42,826 bases of DNA from an uncultured Methylococcaceae bacterium (lineage in GTDB: Bacteria > Pseudomonadota > Gammaproteobacteria > Methylococcales > Methylomonadaceae): positions 1 to 42,826 of the forward strand of contig CAJAVP010000049.1 of assembly GCA_903945375.1 (NCBI GenBank), given 5' to 3'. Within the stretch, counting starts at the first letter, position 1; each line of letters opens with the position of its first letter. The translations under genes and the position numbers were made by a program. The notes under the pieces are model-generated. The model worked only from the letters and a program-made list of their open reading frames with translations. It was not told the origin of the DNA and did not search any database. Of this stretch, positions 1 to 8,221 are shown one piece after another.

Positions 1-108
1 CAGTTGACCGAGCGTGCGAATGGTTTAGTGCAAGCTTTAAACGATTATTTCAGTGGTCACAGCTCATCATTGACGGGCAAATCGCCTTATGATGATGAGT
101 TAATGTAG
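1..108 (+). CDS. C-terminal end of an unidentified protein (partial)
   Basis: The first frame is open from the window edge to a TAG at 106-108 and encodes 35 residues, ending in ...KSPYDDELM. The first half (LTERANGLVQALNDYF) looks like an amphipathic helix. That would fit the C-terminal tail of a coiled-coil or chemoreceptor-like protein, but 35 residues are too few to assign a family. The next gene follows on the same strand after a 67-bp gap. No function is proposed. Confidence 0.5.
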   Translation, partial: QLTERANGLVQALNDYFSGHSSSLTGKSPYDDELM

Positions 109-175
109 CTCAAATTTTGCCAACTGGCATGTTGCTAGTCTTTGTTGATGTAGTCTAACGGTTTAACTATTCATT

Positions 176-673
176 ATGGACGCGCTAAAAAATTATCTAC
201 CGCTGTGCTGGTTTCGTGACAACCCTCTGGAGTTGCTCAGGTCGATTGAATTTCTAAAACATAATCTAATCGCTTATTTTATCGTCGAGTTTTTTGTGCA
301 AGCCAATTTAACAGATGATCCTATTGAGTCATTTGTTGAAGTGTCCTTAGAAATTTTATTTACCCTTCTATTTATTGGTCTCATACTCCATTTGAACAAA
401 GCCTTGTATGCGTTTGTACAAGTGGTTACGGCGTTTTTGTTTTGTTCCAATGTGGTGTCAATTTTCATCATACCGGTGTTAGTGTGGCTGACTATTAGTG
501 AAAATGTATTGAGCTATTATATTGTCGTGCTACTTTTGCTATGGGACTTTGCCTTAGCAACTTATTTAATAAAGCGGGTATTAACGCTTAATTTGACCGC
601 TAGCATCGCCTTATCCACTGTTTATACCGCGATTACTTATGCCGGTTCTATTGCGTTGGGTCAGTTTATTTAG
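176..673 (+). CDS. Small integral membrane protein, function unknown
   Basis: This 165-residue protein is dominated by hydrophobic stretches. Segments around residues 30-42, 58-72, 80-105, 112-128 and 140-162 suggest four or five membrane helices. There is no signal peptide separate from the first helix and no catalytic motif that I recognise. The ATG at 176 has no clear Shine-Dalgarno sequence, but the frame stays open to a TAG just 36 bp before nudF on the same strand. The two genes may therefore be co-transcribed. The bulky hydrophobic composition with few charged residues is typical of Yip1-like or other small unassigned inner-membrane proteins. I do not recognise the family. Confidence 0.75.
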   Translation: MDALKNYLPLCWFRDNPLELLRSIEFLKHNLIAYFIVEFFVQANLTDDPIESFVEVSLEILFTLLFIGLILHLNKALYAFVQVVTAFLFCSNVVSIFIIPVLVWLTISENVLSYYIVVLLLLWDFALATYLIKRVLTLNLTASIALSTVYTAITYAGSIALGQFI

Positions 674-708
674 CCGCTTTGTAATATGTTAAACTTCCTA
701 AGGAATTT

Positions 709-1320
709 ATGAAAAAGCAATTTGAAATTCTACACAAGGCTATTGTGTACCCGGGCTTCTTCCGTATGGAAAAATACCGCTTAAAACATACATTGTATAA
801 AGGTGGCTGGAGTAATGAAATTAGCCGAGAAGTCTTTGTGCGTGGAGATTGTGTCGCTGTGTTGTTATATGACCCTGACGCAGATAACGTTGTATTAATT
901 GAGCAATTTCGCGCCGGTGCGATTTTGCAGCCTGATAAAGCGTGGTTGGTAGAGATTGTTGCGGGTGCAATTGAGCCAGGCGAAACGGCGATTGACGTTG
1001 CGTATCGCGAATCCTTAGAAGAAGCGGGATGTGAAATTGAAGCGCTCATCGAAATAAATAAGTTTTATACAACGCCCGGTTGCTCGGGCGAATGGCTGAC
1101 ACTATTTTGTGCTAAAGTAGACAGCTCAAAGGCGGGGGGAGTGCATGGACTCGATGATGAAGATGAGGATATTTTAGTCCGTGTTGTCAGTTTTGATGAA
1201 GCGTACCGAATGCTAGAACAAGGCGAAATTATGTCATCCATGCCGATCATTGCTATTCAGTGGCTGGCTTTAAATAAACAAAAATTACAGCAGCAATGGT
1301 CAGTGCCTCAAATAGCTTAG
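709..1320 (+). CDS. nudF: ADP-ribose pyrophosphatase (Nudix hydrolase)
   Basis: The protein hydrolyses ADP-ribose to AMP and ribose 5-phosphate, clearing a reactive NAD breakdown product in the cytoplasm. At 203 residues it is close to the usual NudF length of about 210. A complete Nudix box is visible, with G86, E92, R100-E101, E104-E105 and G107, matching GX5EX7REUXEEXGU and including the Mg-binding glutamates. The N-terminal region (YRLKHTLYKGGWSNEISREV) is the strand-exchanged dimerisation part typical of ADPR pyrophosphatases rather than MutT. The ATG is preceded by AAGGA at the right distance. Downstream there is a 160-bp gap with a promoter-like TATAAT. An ADP-ribose hydrolase is common housekeeping, so its presence in the same window as a TIR island should not be over-read. 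Confidence 0.93.
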   Translation: MKKQFEILHKAIVYPGFFRMEKYRLKHTLYKGGWSNEISREVFVRGDCVAVLLYDPDADNVVLIEQFRAGAILQPDKAWLVEIVAGAIEPGETAIDVAYRESLEEAGCEIEALIEINKFYTTPGCSGEWLTLFCAKVDSSKAGGVHGLDDEDEDILVRVVSFDEAYRMLEQGEIMSSMPIIAIQWLALNKQKLQQQWSVPQIA

Positions 1321-1362
1321 TATGACGTGGGCGGGTTGGGCTGCAAACCTCGCAATCTACTA

Positions 1363-1391
1363 GGTTAAAAATAGGTACGACTCGTTATAAT
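1363..1391 (+). promoter_or_regulatory. Candidate sigma-70 promoter for the secreted protein/cyclase pair
   Basis: A perfect TATAAT lies at 1386-1391 in the 160-bp gap before the secreted-protein gene. The -35 side is poor: GGTTAA is at 17-bp spacing and TTAAAA at 15 bp. Downstream, AGAATTAT (1411-1418) and ATAATTCT (1441-1448) form an 8-bp inverted repeat in what would be the leader. It could be an operator or an RNA hairpin. The call rests mainly on the -10 box. Confidence 0.35.
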
Positions 1392-1483
1392 ACCTTTAAG
1401 ATTTGCTGGGAGAATTATCCCGTGGCAGCAACGAATAATGATAATTCTGATTTTTACTGAACAAATATCTCAGGAGTGATGTG

Positions 1484-2263
1484 ATGTTGTTAAAATTAAA
1501 AAACCTGATTTGCTTAGCCGGTCTTGTGACCACGTTATCGAGTACCGCTGTGTTACAAGCGGGTGAATGCGGCGTATTTCGTTATGTACCCAATAAAAGC
1601 ACCGGAGTGACTATAAAAGGCAATAGTTGCGACCGTGATGATGTCGCGTTAGGCAGTGAGTTTGATTTAATACCCGGTGCTCGCTTATGGTTTAAGTCAC
1701 ATGCCTCTGGCGATAGTAAGAAAATTCAAGGCATTTGCCAAAGCCGCTCTTCTGAAAACCTGCACATTACCGTCGCTAATGACAAGCAGCCGTGGATAAA
1801 ACCAACCGGAACGATTTCTTGCGATGCGTGGGCTAATAACAAAATTAATTGTAGTGGCAGCAAAGGCGAACAAAATGCGTTGAGTTGCTACATTACCGTG
1901 AGTCAAGACGATTTAGCCCCATCAAGCACTCAAGCCAAAGTTATGGACGATCGAACCACCTCGGTTAGAATGCGCTCCTTACAAGCACTGGCACCACAAA
2001 TTGATAAAGAAGCCGAAAAACAACGCATAATAGCTGCGATGCAAACAGAGTTTGGGTTGTGTAACTCATTGAAAAGAAGCGATGCCCAAATCAAAATCAC
2101 TTGGCTAGTTGAAGCAAATAGCAAGGTAGACACCGTTATCCCCGCTGCCAATTCGGACAATATACCGAACGATAAAAACTTTATTGAATGTCTCACGGCT
2201 GTTATTAAAGATTATCCTTACCCACAATCTGACGAGCCTTTTTGGTTGTCAGCTCGGTTTTAA
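1484..2263 (+). CDS. Cysteine-rich secreted protein of unknown function
   Basis: The protein begins with a typical Sec signal peptide: Lys residues, a hydrophobic core (ICLAGLVTTLSSTAVL) and then QAG/EC, which suggests cleavage near residue 27. The mature part has about eight cysteines spread evenly, fitting disulfide bonds in the periplasm. I chose the ATG at 1484 because AGGAG at 1472-1476 is 7 nt upstream. A GTG at 1481 is in frame but lies too close to that site. The C-terminal 100 residues are helical and polar (ALAPQIDKEAEKQRIIAAM). The stop is 3 bp before the cyclase start, so the two are certainly co-transcribed and the protein may work with the cyclase's periplasmic CHASE2 domain. 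No family is recognised. Confidence 0.8.
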   Translation: MLLKLKNLICLAGLVTTLSSTAVLQAGECGVFRYVPNKSTGVTIKGNSCDRDDVALGSEFDLIPGARLWFKSHASGDSKKIQGICQSRSSENLHITVANDKQPWIKPTGTISCDAWANNKINCSGSKGEQNALSCYITVSQDDLAPSSTQAKVMDDRTTSVRMRSLQALAPQIDKEAEKQRIIAAMQTEFGLCNSLKRSDAQIKITWLVEANSKVDTVIPAANSDNIPNDKNFIECLTAVIKDYPYPQSDEPFWLSARF

Positions 2264-2266
2264 TAC

Positions 2267-4405
2267 TTGAGTATAATTTCAGAATCACCTATCAACAGTG
2301 TTAAGCTGCTGGTCAATTTCATATTGATAGCAGCACTGACCGGTTTGGGCTTGGATTACGCCTTTGATACCCGTATTGATTATTGGATTCATGACCAAGC
2401 TGTAGTCAAACAAGCCCGCTCGCAATGGAAATATGCGGCCGTGGTGGTGATGGATGAAAAAACCCCCGAAGATGTTTCGCGTATACAAGCCTTACCCTTA
2501 TTTGCTTTAGCCTCAGACCGACTTGTTGCGGCCGGTGCAAAAGGGCTTTTTCTGGATGCTAGAGTTTCAAAAGAGCAGGAAGGGCGTATGCCTTATGCGT
2601 CTTGCATTGAAAGCAACGGTGATGTGCGTTGGTCTATGCCGCAATGTGAAGCGCCAGCTGCCAACCAATGTCAAGTGCTGAGTAGCACGGCAGGCGATGC
2701 GCCACTTAAACTACAAGAACAAACCATGGCGCGTTTCCATATCGCACCTTTTCCGCCAGGGCAAAAGAACTTACCTGATTTTTTGCTGTTTGGCTTTGAT
2801 GCTCTGCCCTTTATGTCTGAGCAAGGCATTGAGGCCTCTGACCGTTTACTCACTCGTCACGACCCGATTGCACGCTGGATTGATCTTTATTCGGGTCATG
2901 CGGTGCTCCGATTAGCCGCTACCGTTGATCCAGAACGCTTACAACACTCGCTGAATGATACGGCGCAGAATGAAGCCTGTGATAAGGATCAGCCGTGTCG
3001 ACGCATTCGCTTAAGCAAGCCGCTGTATAGTGTCCAACTCAACGATAAGCAAGCCTTTTTACCGCTGAGTAGACTCGCCTCCTGTGACCCTGACATCGGT
3101 ATGAAAACCGCCGCATTGGCCGCCGGAAAAGCCGTTATTTTTCAGGTGACTACGCCGACAGAATCTACCGATACGGTAATCACTGCGATGACTACTGCAA
3201 CTTTCGGCCCTAAACTTTTAACACCTGGTGCTCAATATCTGGCGGACGGCATAGAATCCTTGCTAAATGGGGATTATCCGCGTCGACCGGGAGCGATTAT
3301 CAATGGCGTGCTGATTATCAGTGTCGCGGTATTCAGTGTGTTAGCGGGCGGATTCCTAAAACAATCCCTTCTGTGGTTGTTTGGAGGGCTGATCTTCGCC
3401 ATGCTCGTGGCATTATGTGTCTTTAATCCTTTAGTTCAACTGTGGCCAGTAACCGCAACTATGCTGACATTTGTTGTTAGTGTCTTGCAAACAACTACTG
3501 TGCGTTTGCTGATTGGCTCTAAACATGGTGAATTGCTTAAGAAATATCTCACCGAAAAAGCCATTAAGGAACTGAGCAAACTAAAAGCGAAGGACAGCTT
3601 TAAAAACTCCTGTAAGCAGGTCGTGGTTCTCATCAGTGATGTCGAAGGTTACTCAATGATATCGGGTATTTTAAAAGAGCCTGAAAACCTGCTGAGTTTA
3701 ATGAATGACTACCTCAATGAGACTTCGCGTATTTTAGATGAGAAATACAATGGCTGGCTAGAAGCCTATGTGGGGGACATGGTTTGCTATCATTGGCCGT
3801 TTGATGAACAAGAACAGGCAGAAACTTATCAAAACACCCTTAACGCGGCATTAGAGCTCTCGCAATTACAACAAAACTTTTTTGCTTCAGTGCCTAGCCG
3901 TTATGCCGGTAAATTTGAGCCGGATGTTTTAGCAGAAATTGGTAAAACCATTGATGCGGGTATTTCATTAACTTCCGGTCGCGTTGTTATGGGTGATTTA
4001 GGGCCAGAAAAAGGCGTAAAAAAATTTGGTATATTAGGCGATCCACTGAATTTAGCGTCGCGAGTAGAATCGCTGACGCGTTTGTTTAATACGGAAATTA
4101 TCATTACAGGTGAAATTGCTGAAACCGCCCAACAGCTTAATTTACCGATTCGGCGCTTAGGTTTAATTTGCGTTAAAGGGCAAAACAAAGCGTCTATGCT
4201 TTATGCGTTAGGTCATGCTGATGACCAGCGATTTACCACACAGGTCATTTTGGCATGGGAGCAATGGCTGACTGACATCGAGCAATTTCAAGCAAGCTCA
4301 CGATCCTGCCCTGAGATTTTTGAGTTAGATCGCAATACCATTGAGGGCTGGCTTAAACGGGGCTTATTGACGGATACAAAAGAGTGGACACTGCATGAAA
4401 AGTAA
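2267..4405 (+). CDS. CHASE2-domain class III adenylate/guanylate cyclase, membrane bound
   Basis: The predicted product makes cyclic AMP or GMP in response to a periplasmic signal. The order is: a membrane helix (about residues 13-29), a CHASE2 sensor (about 40-340, with ASDRLVAAGAKGLFLDAR), about three membrane helices (345-415) and a C-terminal class III nucleotidyl cyclase. In the cyclase, the metal aspartates are D458 (ISDVEGYS) and D504 (YVGDMV). K585/K586 and D592 are in the purine-recognition positions, and N595 and R599 of GDPLNLASR are the transition-state residues, so the site looks intact. The start is TTG at 2267, three bases after the preceding stop, with no obvious Shine-Dalgarno sequence. 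No earlier start is available, and the next ATG would remove the first helix. Translational coupling to the upstream secreted protein is likely. Confidence 0.88.
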   Translation: MSIISESPINSVKLLVNFILIAALTGLGLDYAFDTRIDYWIHDQAVVKQARSQWKYAAVVVMDEKTPEDVSRIQALPLFALASDRLVAAGAKGLFLDARVSKEQEGRMPYASCIESNGDVRWSMPQCEAPAANQCQVLSSTAGDAPLKLQEQTMARFHIAPFPPGQKNLPDFLLFGFDALPFMSEQGIEASDRLLTRHDPIARWIDLYSGHAVLRLAATVDPERLQHSLNDTAQNEACDKDQPCRRIRLSKPLYSVQLNDKQAFLPLSRLASCDPDIGMKTAALAAGKAVIFQVTTPTESTDTVITAMTTATFGPKLLTPGAQYLADGIESLLNGDYPRRPGAIINGVLIISVAVFSVLAGGFLKQSLLWLFGGLIFAMLVALCVFNPLVQLWPVTATMLTFVVSVLQTTTVRLLIGSKHGELLKKYLTEKAIKELSKLKAKDSFKNSCKQVVVLISDVEGYSMISGILKEPENLLSLMNDYLNETSRILDEKYNGWLEAYVGDMVCYHWPFDEQEQAETYQNTLNAALELSQLQQNFFASVPSRYAGKFEPDVLAEIGKTIDAGISLTSGRVVMGDLGPEKGVKKFGILGDPLNLASRVESLTRLFNTEIIITGEIAETAQQLNLPIRRLGLICVKGQNKASMLYALGHADDQRFTTQVILAWEQWLTDIEQFQASSRSCPEIFELDRNTIEGWLKRGLLTDTKEWTLHEK

Positions 4406-4484
4406 ATGGATGAGTTTACAATTTTGAATGAAATCTTCGCTCGGTATGTATCTCGTGTTGCCCGCCAGACATGATATTAGAGAG

Positions 4485-5561
4485 CTAAGCCGCTAAAAAA
4501 GGATAATCGGTGTAGCCCTTTTCATTGCCGCCATAAAAAGTACTCGGATCGGGTTGATTAAGCTCTGCGTTTTGTTTGAAGCGTTCGACCAAATCGGGAT
4601 TGGCAATATACAACTGTCCAAAAGCAACCGCATCAGCCAGTCCGGCTGCCAAAGTTTGTTCAGCACGGGCTTGATCATAACCGCCACACGTTATCAAGAT
4701 GCCTTTAAACGCATGGCGTAAAATTGCAATATCAATAGTTTTAGCGCCATGTCGGATATCGCCTTCCAGTGCATCAACAATATGTAAATACGCCAAGTTA
4801 AACCGATTCAGTTCGCCCAATAGGTATGAGAAAAACGTCACGGGATCTGAATCGCTGATGTCGTTAAATGTGCCACTGGGCGAGAGTCTGAGTCCTGTTC
4901 GTTCTGCGCCACACACACTAATCACCGCCTCCAGCACGTCTAATAAGAAGCGAGCGCGATTTGCCATGCTTCCGCCGTAACTATCCGTGCGTTTATTGGT
5001 GCCGTCACGTAAAAACTGGTCTAACAAATAGCCGTTCGCACTGTGTACTTCAACGCCATCAAAACCGGCTTCTAGCGCGTTTTTAGCCGCGACTTGGTAT
5101 TGATTGACAATACCTGGGATTTCTTCGATAGCCAACGCGCGTGGCATCACAAATGGTTGGTAACCTGATGGGGTGACCGCCTGACCTTTAGGCGTTATCG
5201 CTGAGGGCGCAACAGGCAATTCACCATGATGCAAATCGGGATGCGAGATTCGCCCAACATGCCATAGTTGAGCAAAAATATGTCCACCTTGGGCATGAAC
5301 TGCTGCCGTGATTTTTTTCCAACCGGCAACTTGTTCGTCATTATAAAGACCGGGAGTTGCTGGATAACCAATGCCTTGGGGTGAAATTTGGCTGGCTTCA
5401 GCAATAATTAAACCGGCACTGGCGCGTTGTTGATAGTAGGTGGTCATTAGCGCTGTTGGGATTTGCTCAGGAGCTCGCATTCGTGTCAAAGGTGCCATCA
5501 CGATGCGGTTAGTTAAGCGGATTGCGCCAATGTCTATCGGGGAAAATAAGCTTGTGGTCAT
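4485..5561 (-). CDS. nemA: Old Yellow Enzyme family NADH:flavin oxidoreductase (NemA-like)
   Basis: This FMN-dependent ene-reductase of the cytoplasm is likely to reduce electrophiles such as N-ethylmaleimide, nitro compounds or unsaturated aldehydes with NAD(P)H. The 358 residues match NemA/OYE length. The start (LFSPIDIGAIRLTNRIVMAP) is the canonical first strand with the FMN-binding PLTR. HVGRISHP lies near residue 101. H173, N176 and Y178 in VEVHSANGYLLDQF are the substrate-anchoring pair and neighbouring Tyr, followed by the RTDSYGGS signature near 191. The ATG has GGAG just upstream. The gene faces away from the response-regulator pair across a 287-bp gap. No NemR-type repressor is next to it. 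The family call is firm and the exact substrate is not. Confidence 0.88.
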   Translation of the reverse strand: MTTSLFSPIDIGAIRLTNRIVMAPLTRMRAPEQIPTALMTTYYQQRASAGLIIAEASQISPQGIGYPATPGLYNDEQVAGWKKITAAVHAQGGHIFAQLWHVGRISHPDLHHGELPVAPSAITPKGQAVTPSGYQPFVMPRALAIEEIPGIVNQYQVAAKNALEAGFDGVEVHSANGYLLDQFLRDGTNKRTDSYGGSMANRARFLLDVLEAVISVCGAERTGLRLSPSGTFNDISDSDPVTFFSYLLGELNRFNLAYLHIVDALEGDIRHGAKTIDIAILRHAFKGILITCGGYDQARAEQTLAAGLADAVAFGQLYIANPDLVERFKQNAELNQPDPSTFYGGNEKGYTDYPFLAA

Positions 5562-5848
5562 AAAACTCCAAAAGTAAGTGAAGGGTAATTTTTTAAATAA
5601 TCATCACGCAGGTGTTGATTGGGGCGGCAGAATGCCCGTGCTCTCTAGGGATTAACAAACAAGTGGCGGAGTACCTTATCACTAACATAAGGAATTAGAC
5701 AAGACCGGCGGTGAGTTTTCCGTTATGACGTATGGCCCGCCCTTTAAAGCCCAGTCTTCTCGCTTTAATCTCAAGGGGATGTAATACTCACTTGCCAAGA
5801 CCTTATGGCATACAGTGTAATAAGGCTTTTTAAATCCAAAGGATACAT

Positions 5849-6517
5849 ATGCGCCTGCTATTGGTTGAAGATGATGAAATTTTGGGAGATGGTTTAGTAG
5901 TTGGCTTAACAATGGAAGGTTATGCCGTTGATTGGCTGACCAGTGGCAAACTTGCCGATGAGGCATTAAAGCTAAATACTTATGAGCTGATTGTTTTGGA
6001 TTTAAATCTGCCTGACATGGATGGCTTATCGGTGTTAAAAGCCTTAAGAGCCCGAAAAGATGAAACTCCCGTAATGGTGTTAACCGCCAAAGACACACTT
6101 CCTGATCGTGTTTTGGGCTTAGATAGTGGTGCCGATGATTTTGTCATTAAACCGTTTGAATTAGACGAGGTTTGCGCCAGACTGCGGGCATTAGCTCGAC
6201 GCAAAGAAGGACGCAGTGTACCTACGATTGAATACAAGGGAATTGTGCTAGATCCGGCGGCACATCAAGTGACGTATAACGGTGAAAAAATGGAGTTATC
6301 GCAAAAAGAGTTTGAGGTACTTAATTTTTTAATGAGCAATATTGGTCGCGTGATTTCCAGGGCGCGGCTTGAAGAGAGCTTATATTCTTGGAACTCTGAT
6401 ATCGAAAGTAATACTGTTGAAGTGCATATTCATCATTTACGCAAAAAATTGGATGCCGGATTGATTCGTACGGTCAGAGGCGTGGGTTATATTATTGATA
6501 TTGATGAAGACGCATGA
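5849..6517 (+). CDS. OmpR/PhoB-family response regulator (QseB/PmrA-like)
   Basis: This cytoplasmic transcription regulator of 222 residues has an N-terminal receiver (1-115) and a C-terminal winged-helix DNA-binding domain (about 127-220). Receiver residues are intact: acidic pair D8/D9, phospho-acceptor D51, T79 and K101. The winged helix ends with ...VRGVGYIID, as in OmpR-type regulators. The ATG follows AAAGGA at good spacing. Its last 4 bp (ATGA) overlap the sensor kinase start, so the two are translationally coupled. The 287-bp divergent gap upstream presumably holds its promoter, possibly autoregulated, but I could not pick out a direct-repeat binding site. Confidence 0.93.
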   Translation: MRLLLVEDDEILGDGLVVGLTMEGYAVDWLTSGKLADEALKLNTYELIVLDLNLPDMDGLSVLKALRARKDETPVMVLTAKDTLPDRVLGLDSGADDFVIKPFELDEVCARLRALARRKEGRSVPTIEYKGIVLDPAAHQVTYNGEKMELSQKEFEVLNFLMSNIGRVISRARLEESLYSWNSDIESNTVEVHIHHLRKKLDAGLIRTVRGVGYIIDIDEDA

Positions 6518-8133
6518 ATTATTCATTACGGCAGTTGTTATTAGTCAGTCTGCTCTCAGCATCCATGCTGATTTGGGGGATTGCCGCGTATATCAGTTAC
6601 AAACAAACACGTGATGAAGTTGCCAGCCTATTCGATGCCGAATTATCGCAATCGGCAAAAGTGCTGAATGCTTTTGTGGAGAGTTTATTGCGGGAAGGGT
6701 CATTGTCCCATTATTGGGGACAAGAGCCGCCGGATAAAAATCTTCATGCGGATGCCTTAAAACACAAATTTAAGAAAAAGGCCACCTTCCAACCGGGTGT
6801 AGACAATAACACGCTGTTACATAGCGTTGATAACCCTGAGCAATTATCGATACCGGGGTTTAATAGCTCCAATATTGACAGTAAATTGTGGCATGTCTTC
6901 GATGATATGTTACAAGCGAATGCCCTAGGACATCCTTACGAGCGCAAAATCGCCTTTCAATTATGGTCAAAAAAAGGGGGCTTATTATTACGTTCAGAAA
7001 GTGCACCGCGCTTTGCTTTTTCTTCAGCGGACAATGGGTTTAGTACCGCGAACATAGACGATCATCTATGGCATGTCTTTAGTATTACCAACACAACCGG
7101 CGAATACGTTATTCATGTCGCACAAAAAGAAGAAATCAGAGCCGAATTGACTGATGAAATATCCGCACACACGTCCTTGCAGTTACTCATCGGTATGCCC
7201 TTCTTAGGCTTAGTCATTTGGATTATTGTCGGTCACGTTCTCAAGCCGCTCAATCGCTTAGAGCGCTCCTTAGCAAAACGAGAGGCCAGTTATCTTAAGC
7301 CATTATCTACGCGACAACTGCCCAATGAAATTGTGCCTGTTGTTAATGAAATCAATAATTTGTTTGTTCAGCTTGAGCAGGCGTTTGAGCACGAGCGACG
7401 CTTTACCTCCGATGCGGCTCATGAGTTAAGAACGCCTCTAGCGGGTTTATTAACGCAGGCGCAGGTAGCCTCTCGCACCCATGACGATGAGGTGCGTAAA
7501 CAAGCACTCAAACGGATTGAGCAAGCCGTTAATCGCATGACGTATATGGTTCAACAGTTATTGACTTTTTCTCGGATTGAATCTAGCACGGAATTTTTAA
7601 ACCGAGAACCTTCTGAATTAGGTGCGGAGATTGTGCAAATTGTTGCTCATTTAGAACCAGATGCTCATAGGAAGCGGATACAAATGGAGTTTGTAGAAGA
7701 AAACACCGAATCCGTTGTCGTCAACGTGCCATTAATCGCCATTTTAATCAGAAATCTTATCGACAACGCGATTAAGTACACACCGGCACAGGGTAATATT
7801 CTGATTAGTTTAGTCGGCAAAGAGCGACAATTACAGCTTTGTATAGAAGACTCGGGGCCAGGTATTGCCCCCGATCAATACGAAAAATCCTTACAACGTT
7901 TTCACCGTTGCATAGAAACCGCTAATGCCGCTCAAGGGACTGGCTTAGGACTTTCAATTGTACAAAGAATAGCGGCCTTACATAATGCGGATCTGATTTT
8001 GGGTGTCTCGCAGTTTGGTGGCTTAAAAGTGATGCTTTCGTTCCCATTGCCTGCTAAGTTTGAGGAACAGGCTTGGCAGAAAAAACTAAGCTTTTTTAAT
8101 AACTTAAGCGAAAAGTTAAAGGCACATGAGTGA
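6514..8133 (+). CDS. Sensor histidine kinase (QseC/TctE type)
   Basis: This is the membrane sensor partner of the upstream regulator. A first helix (about 6-26) is followed by a periplasmic domain of about 195 residues, a second helix (about 222-242) and a HAMP-like linker. Next comes HisKA with H303 in FTSDAAHELRTPLAG, then an HATPase domain with NLIDNAIKYTP, DSGPGI and GTGLGLSIV. The periplasmic domain is longer than in QseC because a segment is duplicated: GFNSSNIDSKLWHVF near 115-129 and GFSTANIDDHLWHVF near 175-189. The stop codon falls inside the left 48-bp repeat that bounds the neighbouring island, so this gene forms the ancestral left flank of the insertion. Confidence 0.93.
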   Translation: MNYSLRQLLLVSLLSASMLIWGIAAYISYKQTRDEVASLFDAELSQSAKVLNAFVESLLREGSLSHYWGQEPPDKNLHADALKHKFKKKATFQPGVDNNTLLHSVDNPEQLSIPGFNSSNIDSKLWHVFDDMLQANALGHPYERKIAFQLWSKKGGLLLRSESAPRFAFSSADNGFSTANIDDHLWHVFSITNTTGEYVIHVAQKEEIRAELTDEISAHTSLQLLIGMPFLGLVIWIIVGHVLKPLNRLERSLAKREASYLKPLSTRQLPNEIVPVVNEINNLFVQLEQAFEHERRFTSDAAHELRTPLAGLLTQAQVASRTHDDEVRKQALKRIEQAVNRMTYMVQQLLTFSRIESSTEFLNREPSELGAEIVQIVAHLEPDAHRKRIQMEFVEENTESVVVNVPLIAILIRNLIDNAIKYTPAQGNILISLVGKERQLQLCIEDSGPGIAPDQYEKSLQRFHRCIETANAAQGTGLGLSIVQRIAALHNADLILGVSQFGGLKVMLSFPLPAKFEEQAWQKKLSFFNNLSEKLKAHE

Positions 8134-8171
8134 GCAATATCGTTATGGCTCTGCAATGACAGGATTGCTTA
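8124..8171. repeat. Left copy of the 48-bp direct repeat bounding the island (attL-like)
   Basis: This 48-bp block recurs at 13424-13471 with one mismatch (G8132 versus A13432). It includes the last two sense codons and stop of the sensor kinase on the plus strand and, read on the minus strand, a copy of the last seven codons plus stop of the FAH gene. AGCAAT at 8133-8138 and ATTGCT at 8164-8169 form inverted arms, a feature expected of a recombinase core site. The copies are exactly 5300 bp apart. Confidence 0.85.
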
Positions 8172-8195
8172 GGTGATCTCCTAAGAACACCTAAG
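8168..8195. repeat. Inverted repeat at the inner left edge of the island
   Basis: CTTAGGTG at 8168-8175 is perfectly complementary to CACCTAAG at 8188-8195. The core CCTAAG also appears at 8180-8185, ten bases before the second arm. The element straddles the end of the left 48-bp repeat. It could be accessory (arm-type) recombinase binding sites or a weak transcription hairpin for the island operon; it has no T-run. Confidence 0.5.
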
Positions 8196-8221
8196 TAACG
8201 AGCACGAAATAAATTGAACAA

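Noticed and set aside
709-1320. nudF as part of a TIR/ADP-ribose defence pathway
   Set aside because: It lies 7 kb from the island, outside the direct repeats, and is a common housekeeping gene.
5562-5848. Regulatory binding sites between nemA and the response regulator
   Set aside because: The 287-bp divergent region must contain promoters, but I could not identify convincing boxes or a direct-repeat operator.
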